The notes under the pieces were generated by a model that saw nothing but the letters and a program-made list of their open reading frames with translations, was not told the origin of the DNA and made no database searches. A stretch of DNA of 12,474 nt from Bauldia sp. (GTDB lineage: Bacteria; Pseudomonadota; Alphaproteobacteria; Rhizobiales; Kaistiaceae). How positions within the stretch are numbered: position 1 is the first letter of the stretch; every line of letters begins with the position of its first letter. The position numbers and the translations under genes were made by a program. Location of the stretch: contig JAGRKY010000363.1 of NCBI GenBank assembly GCA_020442095.1, positions 1 through 12,474 on the forward strand, read 5' to 3'. Shown piece after piece: positions 1-7,389 of this stretch.

Positions 1-586
1 TCGTTTGCAGCTTGATCCGCTCGACATTGACGCCGGCGGCCAGCGCTGCATCCTCGGCCTCGCCGACCACACGCACCCGCAGGCCCCAGCGTGTCCTGTA
101 GAGAAACCAGGCGACGACGGGGACCGACAGGTAGGCGAGATAGACGAGGATCGTGTGGCCGCTGAGCACGCGGCCGATCCAGGGAATGTCCTTGATCAAC
201 GGGATCTCGATGGTCGAGAAGGTCGGGATGGTGTTCGCGGAGAAGACACCGTCCTCGCCGAGGAGGCCCTTCAGGAGCAGTGCGGTCAGCCCGTAGGCGA
301 GGAAGGTGACCGCGATGCCGGCGATGAAGATGTGGGCCCGGAAGCGCAGGTTGAACAGCGCCAGCAGGGCGGCCATGACCACCGAGAAGAAGACACCGGC
401 GAGCAGGGCGATGCCGAGGCTGCCGGTGACATAGGCAACGGCGATCGCCGCGAAGGCCGCAACGATCATGAAGCCGTCGAGCGCGATATTGAGCATGCCC
501 GCCTGATAAGTGAGCAGGCCGCCCATCGCGGCGAAGATCAGCGGCGTCGAGATGCGTACGGCTGAGAAGGCGATGTCGGAGTCCAT
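1..586 (-). CDS. ABC transporter permease 2 of a BMP-type (nucleoside-like) importer, 3' end outside the window
   Basis: Second inner-membrane permease of the importer; only the first 195 residues are in the window and the frame stays open to the left edge. The protein starts MDSDIAFSAVRIST and is largely hydrophobic with several membrane segments. Around residues 25-40 it has the motif QAGMLNIALDGFM, the equivalent of the NIGLEG motif that marks this permease family (YufQ/NupQ and RbsC-like relatives). The ATG at 586 follows the stop of permease 1 as TGAGCCATG, and a GGAG ribosome site lies 9 nt upstream inside that gene, so the two are probably translationally coupled. Related proteins are about 300 residues long, so roughly a third is missing. 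Family assignment is solid; the substrate is not determined by this sequence. Confidence 0.9.
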   Translation of the reverse strand, partial: MDSDIAFSAVRISTPLIFAAMGGLLTYQAGMLNIALDGFMIVAAFAAIAVAYVTGSLGIALLAGVFFSVVMAALLALFNLRFRAHIFIAGIAVTFLAYGLTALLLKGLLGEDGVFSANTIPTFSTIEIPLIKDIPWIGRVLSGHTILVYLAYLSVPVVAWFLYRTRWGLRVRVVGEAEDAALAAGVNVERIKLQT

Positions 587-589
587 GGC

Positions 590-1699
590 TCAGCTCTCCT
601 CGGTCTCCGGCTCGAGCCGGTCCTCTTGGGCGGTGATGGCGTTCTTGCGGCTGCGCAGCCAGCCCCAGGTGAACTGGGCCGCGAGGATAAGGACGATGAT
701 GAACTGGAGGACCTGGACGAGATATTTGCTCAGACCGGTCATCATCTGGAGGACGGCGCTGCCGCCATTGAGCGCGCCGAACAGGAAGGCGGCCAGTACG
801 ACGCCGATCGGGTTGAAGTTGGCCAGCATCGCGACGGCAATGCCGTCGAAGCCGTAGCCGGGCGAGAAGTTGTCGTAGAAGGCGCGGTATTCGCCGAGGA
901 CCTGTTCGGCGCCGCCGAGGCCGGCAATGCCGCCGCTGATCATCATCACGACGACCGCGTGCAGCGGCACCTTGATCCCGCCGTAATAGGCGAAGCGCGG
1001 GGCGAGGCCCATGATCTTCCACTCGAAGCCCTTCTTGGTCCAGCCGTTGATGGCCGCGAAGAGGAGACAGAGCGCGAGCCCGATGATGAAGCCGGCATTG
1101 ACCTGCGAATAGAGCGAGAAGGTCGGCAGGACCGCCGTCTCGGCGATGTCCGGCAGCTTGTTGGTGGGACCGGGCGCCTTGAGGAGATGCGTCGAGACAT
1201 AGCCGGAGAAGAGAAGGGCGATCGGGTTCATCATCAGGCAGACGACGATCTCGTTGACGTTGAGCCAGACCCTGAGGACAGCCGGGATCAGTGCCCAGAG
1301 CAGGCCGCCGAGGAACGCCGCGGCGAGGCAGAAGGGGATGTGGAGGAAGGTCGGAAGGTCGACCGCGAAGCCGGCTATGCCCGCGAAGAGGGCGCCGATG
1401 ATCATCTGGCCCTCGGCGCCGATATTCCACAGGCCGGCGCGGAAGGAAATGGCGACCGCCAGCCCGGTAAACAGCAGCGGACTCATCATCTGCAGGGTGA
1501 CCAGGAAGTTCGGCCAGCCGACGAGGCTGCCGCTGATCAGCAGCCAGTAGATCTCAAACGGGTTCTCCCCCAGCGACAGAACCAGGAGGCCACCGACCAC
1601 GACGGCGATCGCGACCGCGATGAGCGGCTGGAGAAGTGGCTTGACGAGGCCGGCCAGAGAAAAATGGCCTCCGGTCGGGACTGCGGCTTCAGCGGACAT
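590..1699 (-). CDS. ABC transporter permease 1 of a BMP-type (nucleoside-like) importer
   Basis: First inner-membrane permease, 369 residues, starting MSAEAAVPTGGHFSLAG. A short cytoplasmic N-terminus is followed by about ten hydrophobic segments. The family motif AGLWNIGAEGQM is at residues 88-99, and a GYGFDGIAVAMLA loop lies in the C-terminal half, as is typical of YufP/NupP-type permeases. The frame is open upstream to 1798, but I chose the ATG at 1699: it has a GAGG ribosome site 9 nt upstream and gives the usual short N-terminus, and the extra residues upstream are only a shadow of the ATPase gene. An ATG at 1714 is an alternative. The start overlaps the ATPase stop by 11 nt, indicating coupling. 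It should pair with permease 2 to form the transmembrane pore. Confidence 0.9.
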   Translation of the reverse strand: MSAEAAVPTGGHFSLAGLVKPLLQPLIAVAIAVVVGGLLVLSLGENPFEIYWLLISGSLVGWPNFLVTLQMMSPLLFTGLAVAISFRAGLWNIGAEGQMIIGALFAGIAGFAVDLPTFLHIPFCLAAAFLGGLLWALIPAVLRVWLNVNEIVVCLMMNPIALLFSGYVSTHLLKAPGPTNKLPDIAETAVLPTFSLYSQVNAGFIIGLALCLLFAAINGWTKKGFEWKIMGLAPRFAYYGGIKVPLHAVVVMMISGGIAGLGGAEQVLGEYRAFYDNFSPGYGFDGIAVAMLANFNPIGVVLAAFLFGALNGGSAVLQMMTGLSKYLVQVLQFIIVLILAAQFTWGWLRSRKNAITAQEDRLEPETEES

Positions 1700-3266
1700 G
1701 AGCGGATGCCTCATCGCCGGATCCGGTATCCGGCTTGTGCTGGTCGGGCGGGGCGGGTTCATCGAGCCCGCCCATGTAGCGGCCGACGGTTTCGGCATCG
1801 GTCTCCTCGGTGAGGAGATCGGCGACGATGCGCCCCCGATAGATCACGAGGATTCGATCCGACAGGGAGAAGATCTCGTCGAGGTCGGCGGAAATGACGA
1901 AGACGGCGCGTCCCGCGTCCCGCATCTCGACAAGGATCCGGTGGATCGATTCGATGGCCCCGATATCGACGCCCTGGGACGGCTGCTCGGCGAGCACCAG
2001 TCGCGCATCGCGGGTGAGCTCGCGGGCGACCTGAACCTTCTGCTGATTGCCTCCGGACAGCGACCCGGCGCGCTTGTCGAGCTCGGCGCCGCGGATGTCG
2101 AAGCTCTGGATCAGCGATCCGGCGCGCTGCCGCGCGGCGCGGATCGCGAGCATCGGGCCGCGGCCGAATTCCTCGACATGGCCGACCGTGAGGTTTTCCC
2201 AGATCGCGCTGTCAAGCGACAGGCCAACGCCACCGCGGTCGGCCGGGATGTAGGCGAGGCCGGCCGCGCGATTGGCGCGGGGGTCGGCGGCCGCTCTCCG
2301 TCCGCAGATGTCGATGGTGCCGGAAACCTGACGGCGGAGGCCCGCGATGCATTCGACCAGTTCATCCTGGCCATTGCCCTGGACGCCGGCGAGCCCGACG
2401 ATCTCGCCGGAGCGGACGGTCAGCGAAAGGTCGTCGACCGCGGTCTCGCCGCGTTCGCCGCGGGCGGTCAGGCCGTCGACCCTGAGGAGGGCTTCGTCGC
2501 TTGCCTTCGCCTTGCTCTTGTTGACGCGGAGCAGGACGGTCCTGCCGACCATCAGGCTGGCGATCTCCTGGGCCGTCACGTCCTTGTTGTCGAGCGTCGC
2601 CACGATGCGCCCCTGGCGCATCACCGAGATGCGGTCGGAAACGGCAAGCACCTCGCGGAGCTTGTGGGTGATGAAGATGATCGAATGGCCGTTTTCGGCG
2701 AGCGTGCGGATGGTCGCGAACAATTCGCGCGTTTCCTGCGGGGTCAACACCGCCGTCGGCTCATCGAGAATGAGGACCTGGGCCTCCCGGTAGAGCGCCT
2801 TGAGGATTTCGACGCGTTGGCGCAGACCGACGGCAAGCGAACTGATGATCGCCCGCGGGTCGAGGTCGAGGCCATAGCGCTTGCTGATCTCGCCGGTCTC
2901 GCGAATGGCGCGTTCGCGGTCGAGGCGGCCGAGCGAACGCATCGGCTCGGAACCGAGAATGATGTTGTCCGCCACGGTGAAGGTCGGGGCCAGCTTGAAG
3001 TGCTGGTGGACCATGCCGACACCGGCGGCTATGGCTTCGGCCGGCCCGGAGAAATTCACGGATTCCTGGAAGAGTTTCACCTCTCCGGCATCGCGATGAA
3101 GCAGGCCGTAAAGGATGTTCATCAGGGTCGATTTGCCGGCGCCGTTTTCGCCGACGATGGCGTGAACCTCGCCCTTGCGGACTGTCAAGGAAGCATCGTG
3201 GATCGCGGTGAAGTCGCCGAAGCGCTTGACGACACCCGTGATCTCTACGACGTCACTGGCGCTCAT
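1689..3266 (-). CDS. Double-domain ABC importer ATPase (BMP/sugar-nucleoside type)
   Basis: Cytoplasmic ATPase of 525 residues with two fused nucleotide-binding domains, which powers the two permeases. Domain 1 has Walker A GENGAGKST (39-47), the family-type signature LAVGLRQRVEI (144-154), Walker B VLILDEP (164-170) and switch His201. Domain 2 has a degenerate Walker A (GVQGNGQDEL, no lysine), a good signature LSGGNQQK (403-410) and Walker B LVLAEQPSQGVD (423-434). A degenerate second P-loop is normal for the RbsA/YufO group, so this is not damage. Start ATG at 3266 has AGAGG 7 nt upstream. The gene follows the binding-protein gene by 66 nt containing a hairpin, and overlaps permease 1 by 11 nt. 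Function as an importer ATPase is nearly certain; the substrate is inferred only from the associated binding protein. Confidence 0.95.
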   Translation of the reverse strand: MSASDVVEITGVVKRFGDFTAIHDASLTVRKGEVHAIVGENGAGKSTLMNILYGLLHRDAGEVKLFQESVNFSGPAEAIAAGVGMVHQHFKLAPTFTVADNIILGSEPMRSLGRLDRERAIRETGEISKRYGLDLDPRAIISSLAVGLRQRVEILKALYREAQVLILDEPTAVLTPQETRELFATIRTLAENGHSIIFITHKLREVLAVSDRISVMRQGRIVATLDNKDVTAQEIASLMVGRTVLLRVNKSKAKASDEALLRVDGLTARGERGETAVDDLSLTVRSGEIVGLAGVQGNGQDELVECIAGLRRQVSGTIDICGRRAAADPRANRAAGLAYIPADRGGVGLSLDSAIWENLTVGHVEEFGRGPMLAIRAARQRAGSLIQSFDIRGAELDKRAGSLSGGNQQKVQVARELTRDARLVLAEQPSQGVDIGAIESIHRILVEMRDAGRAVFVISADLDEIFSLSDRILVIYRGRIVADLLTEETDAETVGRYMGGLDEPAPPDQHKPDTGSGDEASAHVR

Positions 3267-3290
3267 GATCGATCCTCTGTCGGGAGGGGG

Positions 3291-3317
3291 AGCCGCGGCG
3301 AGGAGATCGCCGCGGCT
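3291..3317 (-). repeat. Perfect intercistronic hairpin between binding-protein and ATPase genes
   Basis: AGCCGCGGCG (3291-3300) and CGCCGCGGCT (3308-3317) are exact reverse complements separated by a 7-nt loop. The stem is 10 bp and almost all G/C, and sits in the 66-nt gap after the binding-protein stop. On the transcribed (minus) strand it is followed by C-rich sequence, not a T tract, so it is not a standard terminator. By analogy with the malE-malF hairpins, it probably protects the upstream mRNA from 3' exonucleases so that more binding protein than membrane complex is made. The structure is seen; the role is inferred. Confidence 0.75.
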
Positions 3318-3332
3318 GGTCTCACGATTGGA

Positions 3333-4388
3333 TCACTTGGCGTCGGCGACCGACGGCGGCGTCGCCATCGGCGGCTTGCCCATCTCCTTCTGGCCGGGCT
3401 CCAGGTCGAAATAGTTCGGAACCACGATCTCGCCGGTCAGGATCTTCTGCTTCAGCATGTCGACGTCGGCGAGCACGTCTTCGGCGATCAGGCCGTCGTT
3501 ATACTCGTCCATGGCGGCGGCGACGCCGTCCTCGGCGAGGCCGTAGTAGAGGACCTCACCACCCTTGAAGTCGCCGTCGGCGATCGACTTGATCATGTCA
3601 TAGGCCTGGGTGTCGACGCGCTTCATCATCGAGGTCAGCACGTTTCCGGGCGCCATATAGTTCTGGTTGGAGTCGACGCCGATGGCGAAGGTGTTGGTCT
3701 CCTTTGCCGCGTCGATGACGCCGGCGCTGGTCGAGCCCGCGACCGCGTAGTTGATGTCGGAGCCTTCGTTGATCAGGGCGAGGGTATATTCCTTGCCCGC
3801 CGCCGGGTCGGTGAAGGTGCCGGAATAGCTCTCGAATACCTCGACATCCGGGTTAGCCATCTTGGCTCCGTAGTAATAGCCAATGAAGAAGCGATGGATG
3901 ATCGGGATGTCCTTGCCGCCGACGAAGCCGATCTTGCCGGTCTTGGTCGTCTTTGCTGCAATCCAGCCGACCAGGAAGGAACCTTCCCAGTCCTTGGTCA
4001 CGGTCGAGACGACATTGGGGCCGAGCGGCTCGGGCCCGACATCGACGAGGCCGAATTTCTGGTCGGGGAAGGCCTTGGCGACTTCCTGCATCGGCTTGAT
4101 CATGTCGAATGACGAACCGATGATGATGTCGAAGCCCTGACCCGCCGCGCGGGCGATCGCCGATTGGAACTCCGAGACGGCGCGCGGCTGGATGACCACA
4201 TATTCGGCGCCGAAGTCGGCTTCGGCCTTCTTCATGCCCTCGACCATCATGTCGTTGAACGACCGGTCGCCGAGGCCGGATTCCGACGTGATCATCGCGA
4301 CCTTGAGCTTGTCCTGCGCATAGGCGGAGGAGCCGAGCCCGATGGCCAATGCCACGGCCAAACCGCGGCCAAGAATAGATTTAAGCAT
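3333..4388 (-). CDS. BMP-family periplasmic substrate-binding protein
   Basis: Periplasmic binding protein of 351 residues for the ABC importer, BMP/PnrA-like family (members bind nucleosides or related compounds). The N-terminus MLKSILGRGLAVALAIGLGS is a Sec signal peptide with probable cleavage after AYA (residue 24). No lipobox cysteine is present, so the protein should be soluble in the periplasm, unlike the lipoprotein members (TmpC, PnrA, Med). The mature protein begins DKLKVAMITSESGLGDRSFND; the DRSFN stretch matches the DKSFN ligand-site segment of the family. The frame is open upstream to 4535, but ATG 4388 is chosen because the signal peptide starts there and GAGGAAAGGG lies just upstream. 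It follows the BtpA gene by 70 nt of purine-rich leader. Ligand unknown. Confidence 0.93.
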   Translation of the reverse strand: MLKSILGRGLAVALAIGLGSSAYAQDKLKVAMITSESGLGDRSFNDMMVEGMKKAEADFGAEYVVIQPRAVSEFQSAIARAAGQGFDIIIGSSFDMIKPMQEVAKAFPDQKFGLVDVGPEPLGPNVVSTVTKDWEGSFLVGWIAAKTTKTGKIGFVGGKDIPIIHRFFIGYYYGAKMANPDVEVFESYSGTFTDPAAGKEYTLALINEGSDINYAVAGSTSAGVIDAAKETNTFAIGVDSNQNYMAPGNVLTSMMKRVDTQAYDMIKSIADGDFKGGEVLYYGLAEDGVAAAMDEYNDGLIAEDVLADVDMLKQKILTGEIVVPNYFDLEPGQKEMGKPPMATPPSVADAK

Positions 4389-4458
4389 CACAGAAACCCT
4401 TTCCTCGTTGTTCTCTCTGGACTGTCGCGTTTCTCGTTCTTCTTGTTGTTTTTGGGAG

Positions 4459-5268
4459 TCAGGCCGCTGCCGAGCGGGTGACCGTGGCCATGAACTTCCG
4501 GATCTTCTCGGGATCGAAGCTTCCGGTCGCAGCACCGGAGGACTTCAGGGACGAACTGACGATCGCGCCGTCGGCGACCGCGGTGACCTCATGCCAGTTA
4601 TCCGCATTGACGCTGCCGCCGACCAGGATCGGCACGGGACCAAGCAGTTTTCGTGCCTCGCGGATGTAATCCATCGTCTGTGCGTGGTTCTTGCCGGTGA
4701 GCACCAGGCCGTCGGCGCCGCCAAGGCGGACGGCGAAGTCGAGATCCTCGGCAAAGCCGGAGGTCGCGATCGGCGTGCCGGTCCGGTCGTGGACGTCGGC
4801 GAAGATCGAAATCCCGTCGCCGTTCCAGCGGGTCCGTGCCTTGATGGCGGTATGCGCCTGGCCGCTTTCGATGCCGAAGGGCGTCATCATCGCGCCGACG
4901 AGAATCTTGATCCGGACGAAATCGACACCGGCCGCGGTGGCAACGGCAAACATCGCCTCGGCGTCGTTTTCGAGCAGGTTCAGACCGACCGGGAGGTCGT
5001 AGCGCCGGGTGATCTCCGACACGACGCGGGTCATCCAGGCGACCTGGGCGGCGGCAACACGCGGCGCCACCGGGATGTCACCCAAGTTCTGGACCATCAA
5101 CGCGTCGATGCCGTTGGTGGCGAGCAGTTCCGCCTCGGCGAGCGCGGGCTCGAGGACCGCCTCCAGCGTGCTCCCCCGCCACCGACTGCTGTCGGGGAGG
5201 GGAGCGAGCTGGATCATGCCGATGACCGGCTTCGTGCCGCCCGCGATGAGGTCGGTCAGCGCGCCCAT
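4459..5268 (-). CDS. BtpA/SgcQ-family TIM-barrel protein
   Basis: Protein of 269 residues in the BtpA family (Pfam BtpA; relatives are cyanobacterial BtpA, linked to photosystem I assembly, and E. coli SgcQ from a cryptic sugar operon). Family landmarks: KPVIGMIQLAPLP (13-25), DALMVQNLGDIPV (55-67), FVRIKILVGAMMTPFG (117-132), FADVHDRTG (156-164) and the phosphate-site-like ILVGGSVNADN (214-224). The strand-end Asp/Lys/His residues and the terminal glycine-rich loop suggest an enzyme acting on a phosphorylated sugar, but no BtpA reaction is established. The start overlaps the SIS gene stop as TGATG, so it is probably translated by coupling and made in proportion to that enzyme. Here it is clearly metabolic, as a partner of the kinase and SIS protein, and not photosynthetic. 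Confidence 0.9.
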   Translation of the reverse strand: MGALTDLIAGGTKPVIGMIQLAPLPDSSRWRGSTLEAVLEPALAEAELLATNGIDALMVQNLGDIPVAPRVAAAQVAWMTRVVSEITRRYDLPVGLNLLENDAEAMFAVATAAGVDFVRIKILVGAMMTPFGIESGQAHTAIKARTRWNGDGISIFADVHDRTGTPIATSGFAEDLDFAVRLGGADGLVLTGKNHAQTMDYIREARKLLGPVPILVGGSVNADNWHEVTAVADGAIVSSSLKSSGAATGSFDPEKIRKFMATVTRSAAA

Positions 5269-6425
5269 CAGGATGCCGCCCGGACCGCCGCCTGCGAGGA
5301 GTCGAAGATCTGGCGGAAATTCACTTCCTGCCGCTTGCGGTCGTTAAAGCCCAGGAAGGCGATGTCCTGCTCGGCGGCAATCTGGCAGGACAGATATTCG
5401 AACGGCAGCTTGTAGACGAATGGCGTCAGGTATTCGGGAATGCCGGCCGGCATCGGGAAGTAGACGTCGGAGGCGTCGCGGGCGGCCTGGTCGTCCTCGG
5501 CGCCGATGATGATGACGCGCGATTCCATGTCGCGCGCCGCCTGGGCCTGTTCGAGGCCGCGGCTGTGGCCGCCGCCCGGCGGGAGGATGATGATGGTGTC
5601 GACCGTCTCGTTGGTCATGAAATACTGCTCATGCGCCCACTCCTCGAGCTGGGAGACGTGAGAGCCGCGGGTGAGCGATTCGAACCACTTGGCGACGCCG
5701 AAATATGCGGTGGCGTAGTTGGGGCCGCCGCCGAGGATCACCGTATGGCGGTCGGTGGTGAAGCTTGGCGCAATCTTGCGGGCGATTTCCGCTGTGCCGG
5801 CATCGGCCGCCGCCATCTGGCCGGCGACCGCCTTCAGCTCCGCGACGAGAGCGGCGGACCTGGCGGGATCGAGGTTGCCGACGTGCTCGCCGAAGGCGAT
5901 CGCGGCGACGAAGAGCCCGAGCATGCTGGCCGTGTAGGTGATGGTGCCGGGGGTCACGACGCGCGAGCCGTCGGCCTGGATCTTGATGTTGGGCGTGGCG
6001 TTGACCTTGATCAGGGTCTCGGCTGTCTGGGCGAGCGTGTTGTCCTCGGAGACGGTGACGCCGAAGGTCCAGGCGCCCTTTTCGCGGGCGAGGTGGACGC
6101 CTTCGATCGTGCGGGAGACGGTGCCGGAGTTGGAGATGCCGAAGACGAAGGAATCGTCGGGAAGGTCTTCCACGAGGTAGCGCGAGAATTCGAGCGCCTC
6201 GACCGGCTCGATGAAGAGACCGGTGGCCTTCATCATGAAGCTGCGGGCGGCGATGGCGGCGAAATAGCTGTCGCCGCAGCCGATCGAGAAGCCATGCCGC
6301 AGCGTGCCGGGTTCGCGTCCCTTCAGGACGCCACGCATGTAGGCCAGCATGTCGTCAATGTTGTCCTTGACGAAATCCGGCTGCATCGCGATTTCGCGCA
6401 ACATCACGGTCTTTTCATTCTCCAC
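5268..6425 (-). CDS. Double-SIS-domain sugar-phosphate isomerase/deglycase-like protein
   Basis: Cytoplasmic protein of 385 residues with two SIS (sugar isomerase) domains, arranged as in the isomerase half of GlmS, AgaS and FrlB. SIS 1 spans roughly residues 40-180, with the phosphosugar loop GCGDSYFAA (49-57) and ISNSGTVSRT (97-106). SIS 2 spans roughly 225-350, with LGGGPNYATAYFG (231-243). At 261-267 the segment EEWAHEQ lies where GlmS and FrlB have E-x-x-H-G-P; Glu and His263-265 region are kept but GP is not, so substrate handling may differ. The start is GTG at 6425, supported by AAGGAG 8 nt upstream; the ATG at 6404 has no such site. Likely reactions are aldose-ketose isomerisation, deamination or deglycation of a kinase-made sugar phosphate. 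The exact reaction is not determinable here. Confidence 0.88.
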   Translation of the reverse strand: MENEKTVMLREIAMQPDFVKDNIDDMLAYMRGVLKGREPGTLRHGFSIGCGDSYFAAIAARSFMMKATGLFIEPVEALEFSRYLVEDLPDDSFVFGISNSGTVSRTIEGVHLAREKGAWTFGVTVSEDNTLAQTAETLIKVNATPNIKIQADGSRVVTPGTITYTASMLGLFVAAIAFGEHVGNLDPARSAALVAELKAVAGQMAAADAGTAEIARKIAPSFTTDRHTVILGGGPNYATAYFGVAKWFESLTRGSHVSQLEEWAHEQYFMTNETVDTIIILPPGGGHSRGLEQAQAARDMESRVIIIGAEDDQAARDASDVYFPMPAGIPEYLTPFVYKLPFEYLSCQIAAEQDIAFLGFNDRKRQEVNFRQIFDSSQAAVRAAS

Positions 6426-6477
6426 GTCTTCTACTCCTTGGATGTTTGCGCATTTCGCAGCGCGTTCCCGGTCAGGT

Positions 6478-7389
6478 TCAAAACGGAATCATTTCAACGG
6501 TTGGTCGCAGGCGTTCCAGTCGCGCGGCCGTTTCGCCGCCCTCGGCGCGGACCAGCGCGCCCGGTCCGTTGACGGCCACGGCGTAAGACGCCGAAACGCT
6601 GCCGTGGAGGACGGCCTCGACGGGATCGCCGGTGCGCGCGTAGCCAAGCAGAGCGCCGCCGGAAAACGCGTCACCGGCGCCGGTCGCGTCAACTACGTCG
6701 ACGGCAGCCGACTTCACCTGGATAAGGTCCGAAGATCCCGCCGCGTGCATCAGCACGCCGTCCGATCCGCATTTGACGGCGATCACCGGAACCTCCGGCG
6801 CTCTCTTCCTCAGGGCGGCGATCGCCGCCGACGGAGACGAACCGGGGAAAAGGGCGGTGGCATCCTGGAGGCTCGGCAGGAAGAGGTCGATGGCGGCAAG
6901 CAGCCGATCGAAATCGGCATCCTCGAGTTGGTCGAGGTAGCGGTCGTCCGGATCGACGGAGATGACCTGGGCGCCGGTTGCCCGGAAGTGCTCGGCAAAG
7001 GTGATCTGGAGATCCCAGGGCAGCGGGGCGAGATGGACATACCGGTAGCGCGCGTCGCCGACATCGTCGGGGGAGGGGCTGAAGGCGCGCCAGTCACGGG
7101 TCTTCGAGCGGAAGGTGAAGGTCCGGGTTCCGTCTTCCTCGTAGAGCCCCCAGTTGCGGAGGTTTCTGTCGAGGCGGCGACAACGGGCAAGATCGACGCG
7201 ACCTTCGAGAGATTCGGTGGGGTATTCGGGTCCGATCGGGGCGATGACGTCCGGCTTCTCGCCCCATATCGCGATGCCGAGCGCGGAATAGACCGCATTG
7301 CCACCCGGCGAACACCACATTGTCGAGCCATCAGGGAAGACGAGGTCGTCAATGGTGATGTTGCCGAGGGTGGCGAATTCGGAGGTCAT
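6478..7389 (-). CDS. PfkB/ribokinase-family carbohydrate kinase
   Basis: Cytoplasmic ATP-dependent kinase of 303 residues that should phosphorylate the imported sugar, nucleoside or glycated compound. The start is MTSEFATLGNITIDDLV; the substrate-side motif PGGNAVYSAL is at 28-37 and the ATP/catalytic motif DATGAGDAFSGG at 234-245, with Asp240 as the expected base. The C-terminal glycine-rich segment NGPGALV (274-280) is also typical. An upstream extension to 7533 is rejected because it only mirrors the regulator gene. The ATG overlaps the gntR stop as ATGA and has no purine-rich ribosome site before it, so translation probably depends on coupling to gntR. The nearest functional analogy is FrlD (fructoselysine 6-kinase), but ribokinase-, adenosine- or fructokinase-like activity is equally compatible with the motifs. 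Confidence 0.9.
   Translation of the reverse strand: MTSEFATLGNITIDDLVFPDGSTMWCSPGGNAVYSALGIAIWGEKPDVIAPIGPEYPTESLEGRVDLARCRRLDRNLRNWGLYEEDGTRTFTFRSKTRDWRAFSPSPDDVGDARYRYVHLAPLPWDLQITFAEHFRATGAQVISVDPDDRYLDQLEDADFDRLLAAIDLFLPSLQDATALFPGSSPSAAIAALRKRAPEVPVIAVKCGSDGVLMHAAGSSDLIQVKSAAVDVVDATGAGDAFSGGALLGYARTGDPVEAVLHGSVSASYAVAVNGPGALVRAEGGETAARLERLRPTVEMIPF

Noticed and set aside
626..1813. Long plus-strand frame opposite permease 1
   Set aside because: Its sequence is highly charged and low in complexity, and the opposite strand has the complete permease with family motifs and a ribosome site.
1620..4112. An 830-codon open frame on the plus strand, antisense to the ATPase and binding-protein genes
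   Set aside because: The opposite strand encodes clear ABC transporter proteins with intact motifs. The antisense product is Asp/Gly/Arg-rich with no recognisable domain, a common artefact in GC-rich codon-biased DNA.
6426..6477. Short TGCG/CGCA inverted repeat between the kinase and SIS genes
   Set aside because: A 4-bp stem with a 5-nt loop is expected by chance in GC-rich DNA and has no T tract.
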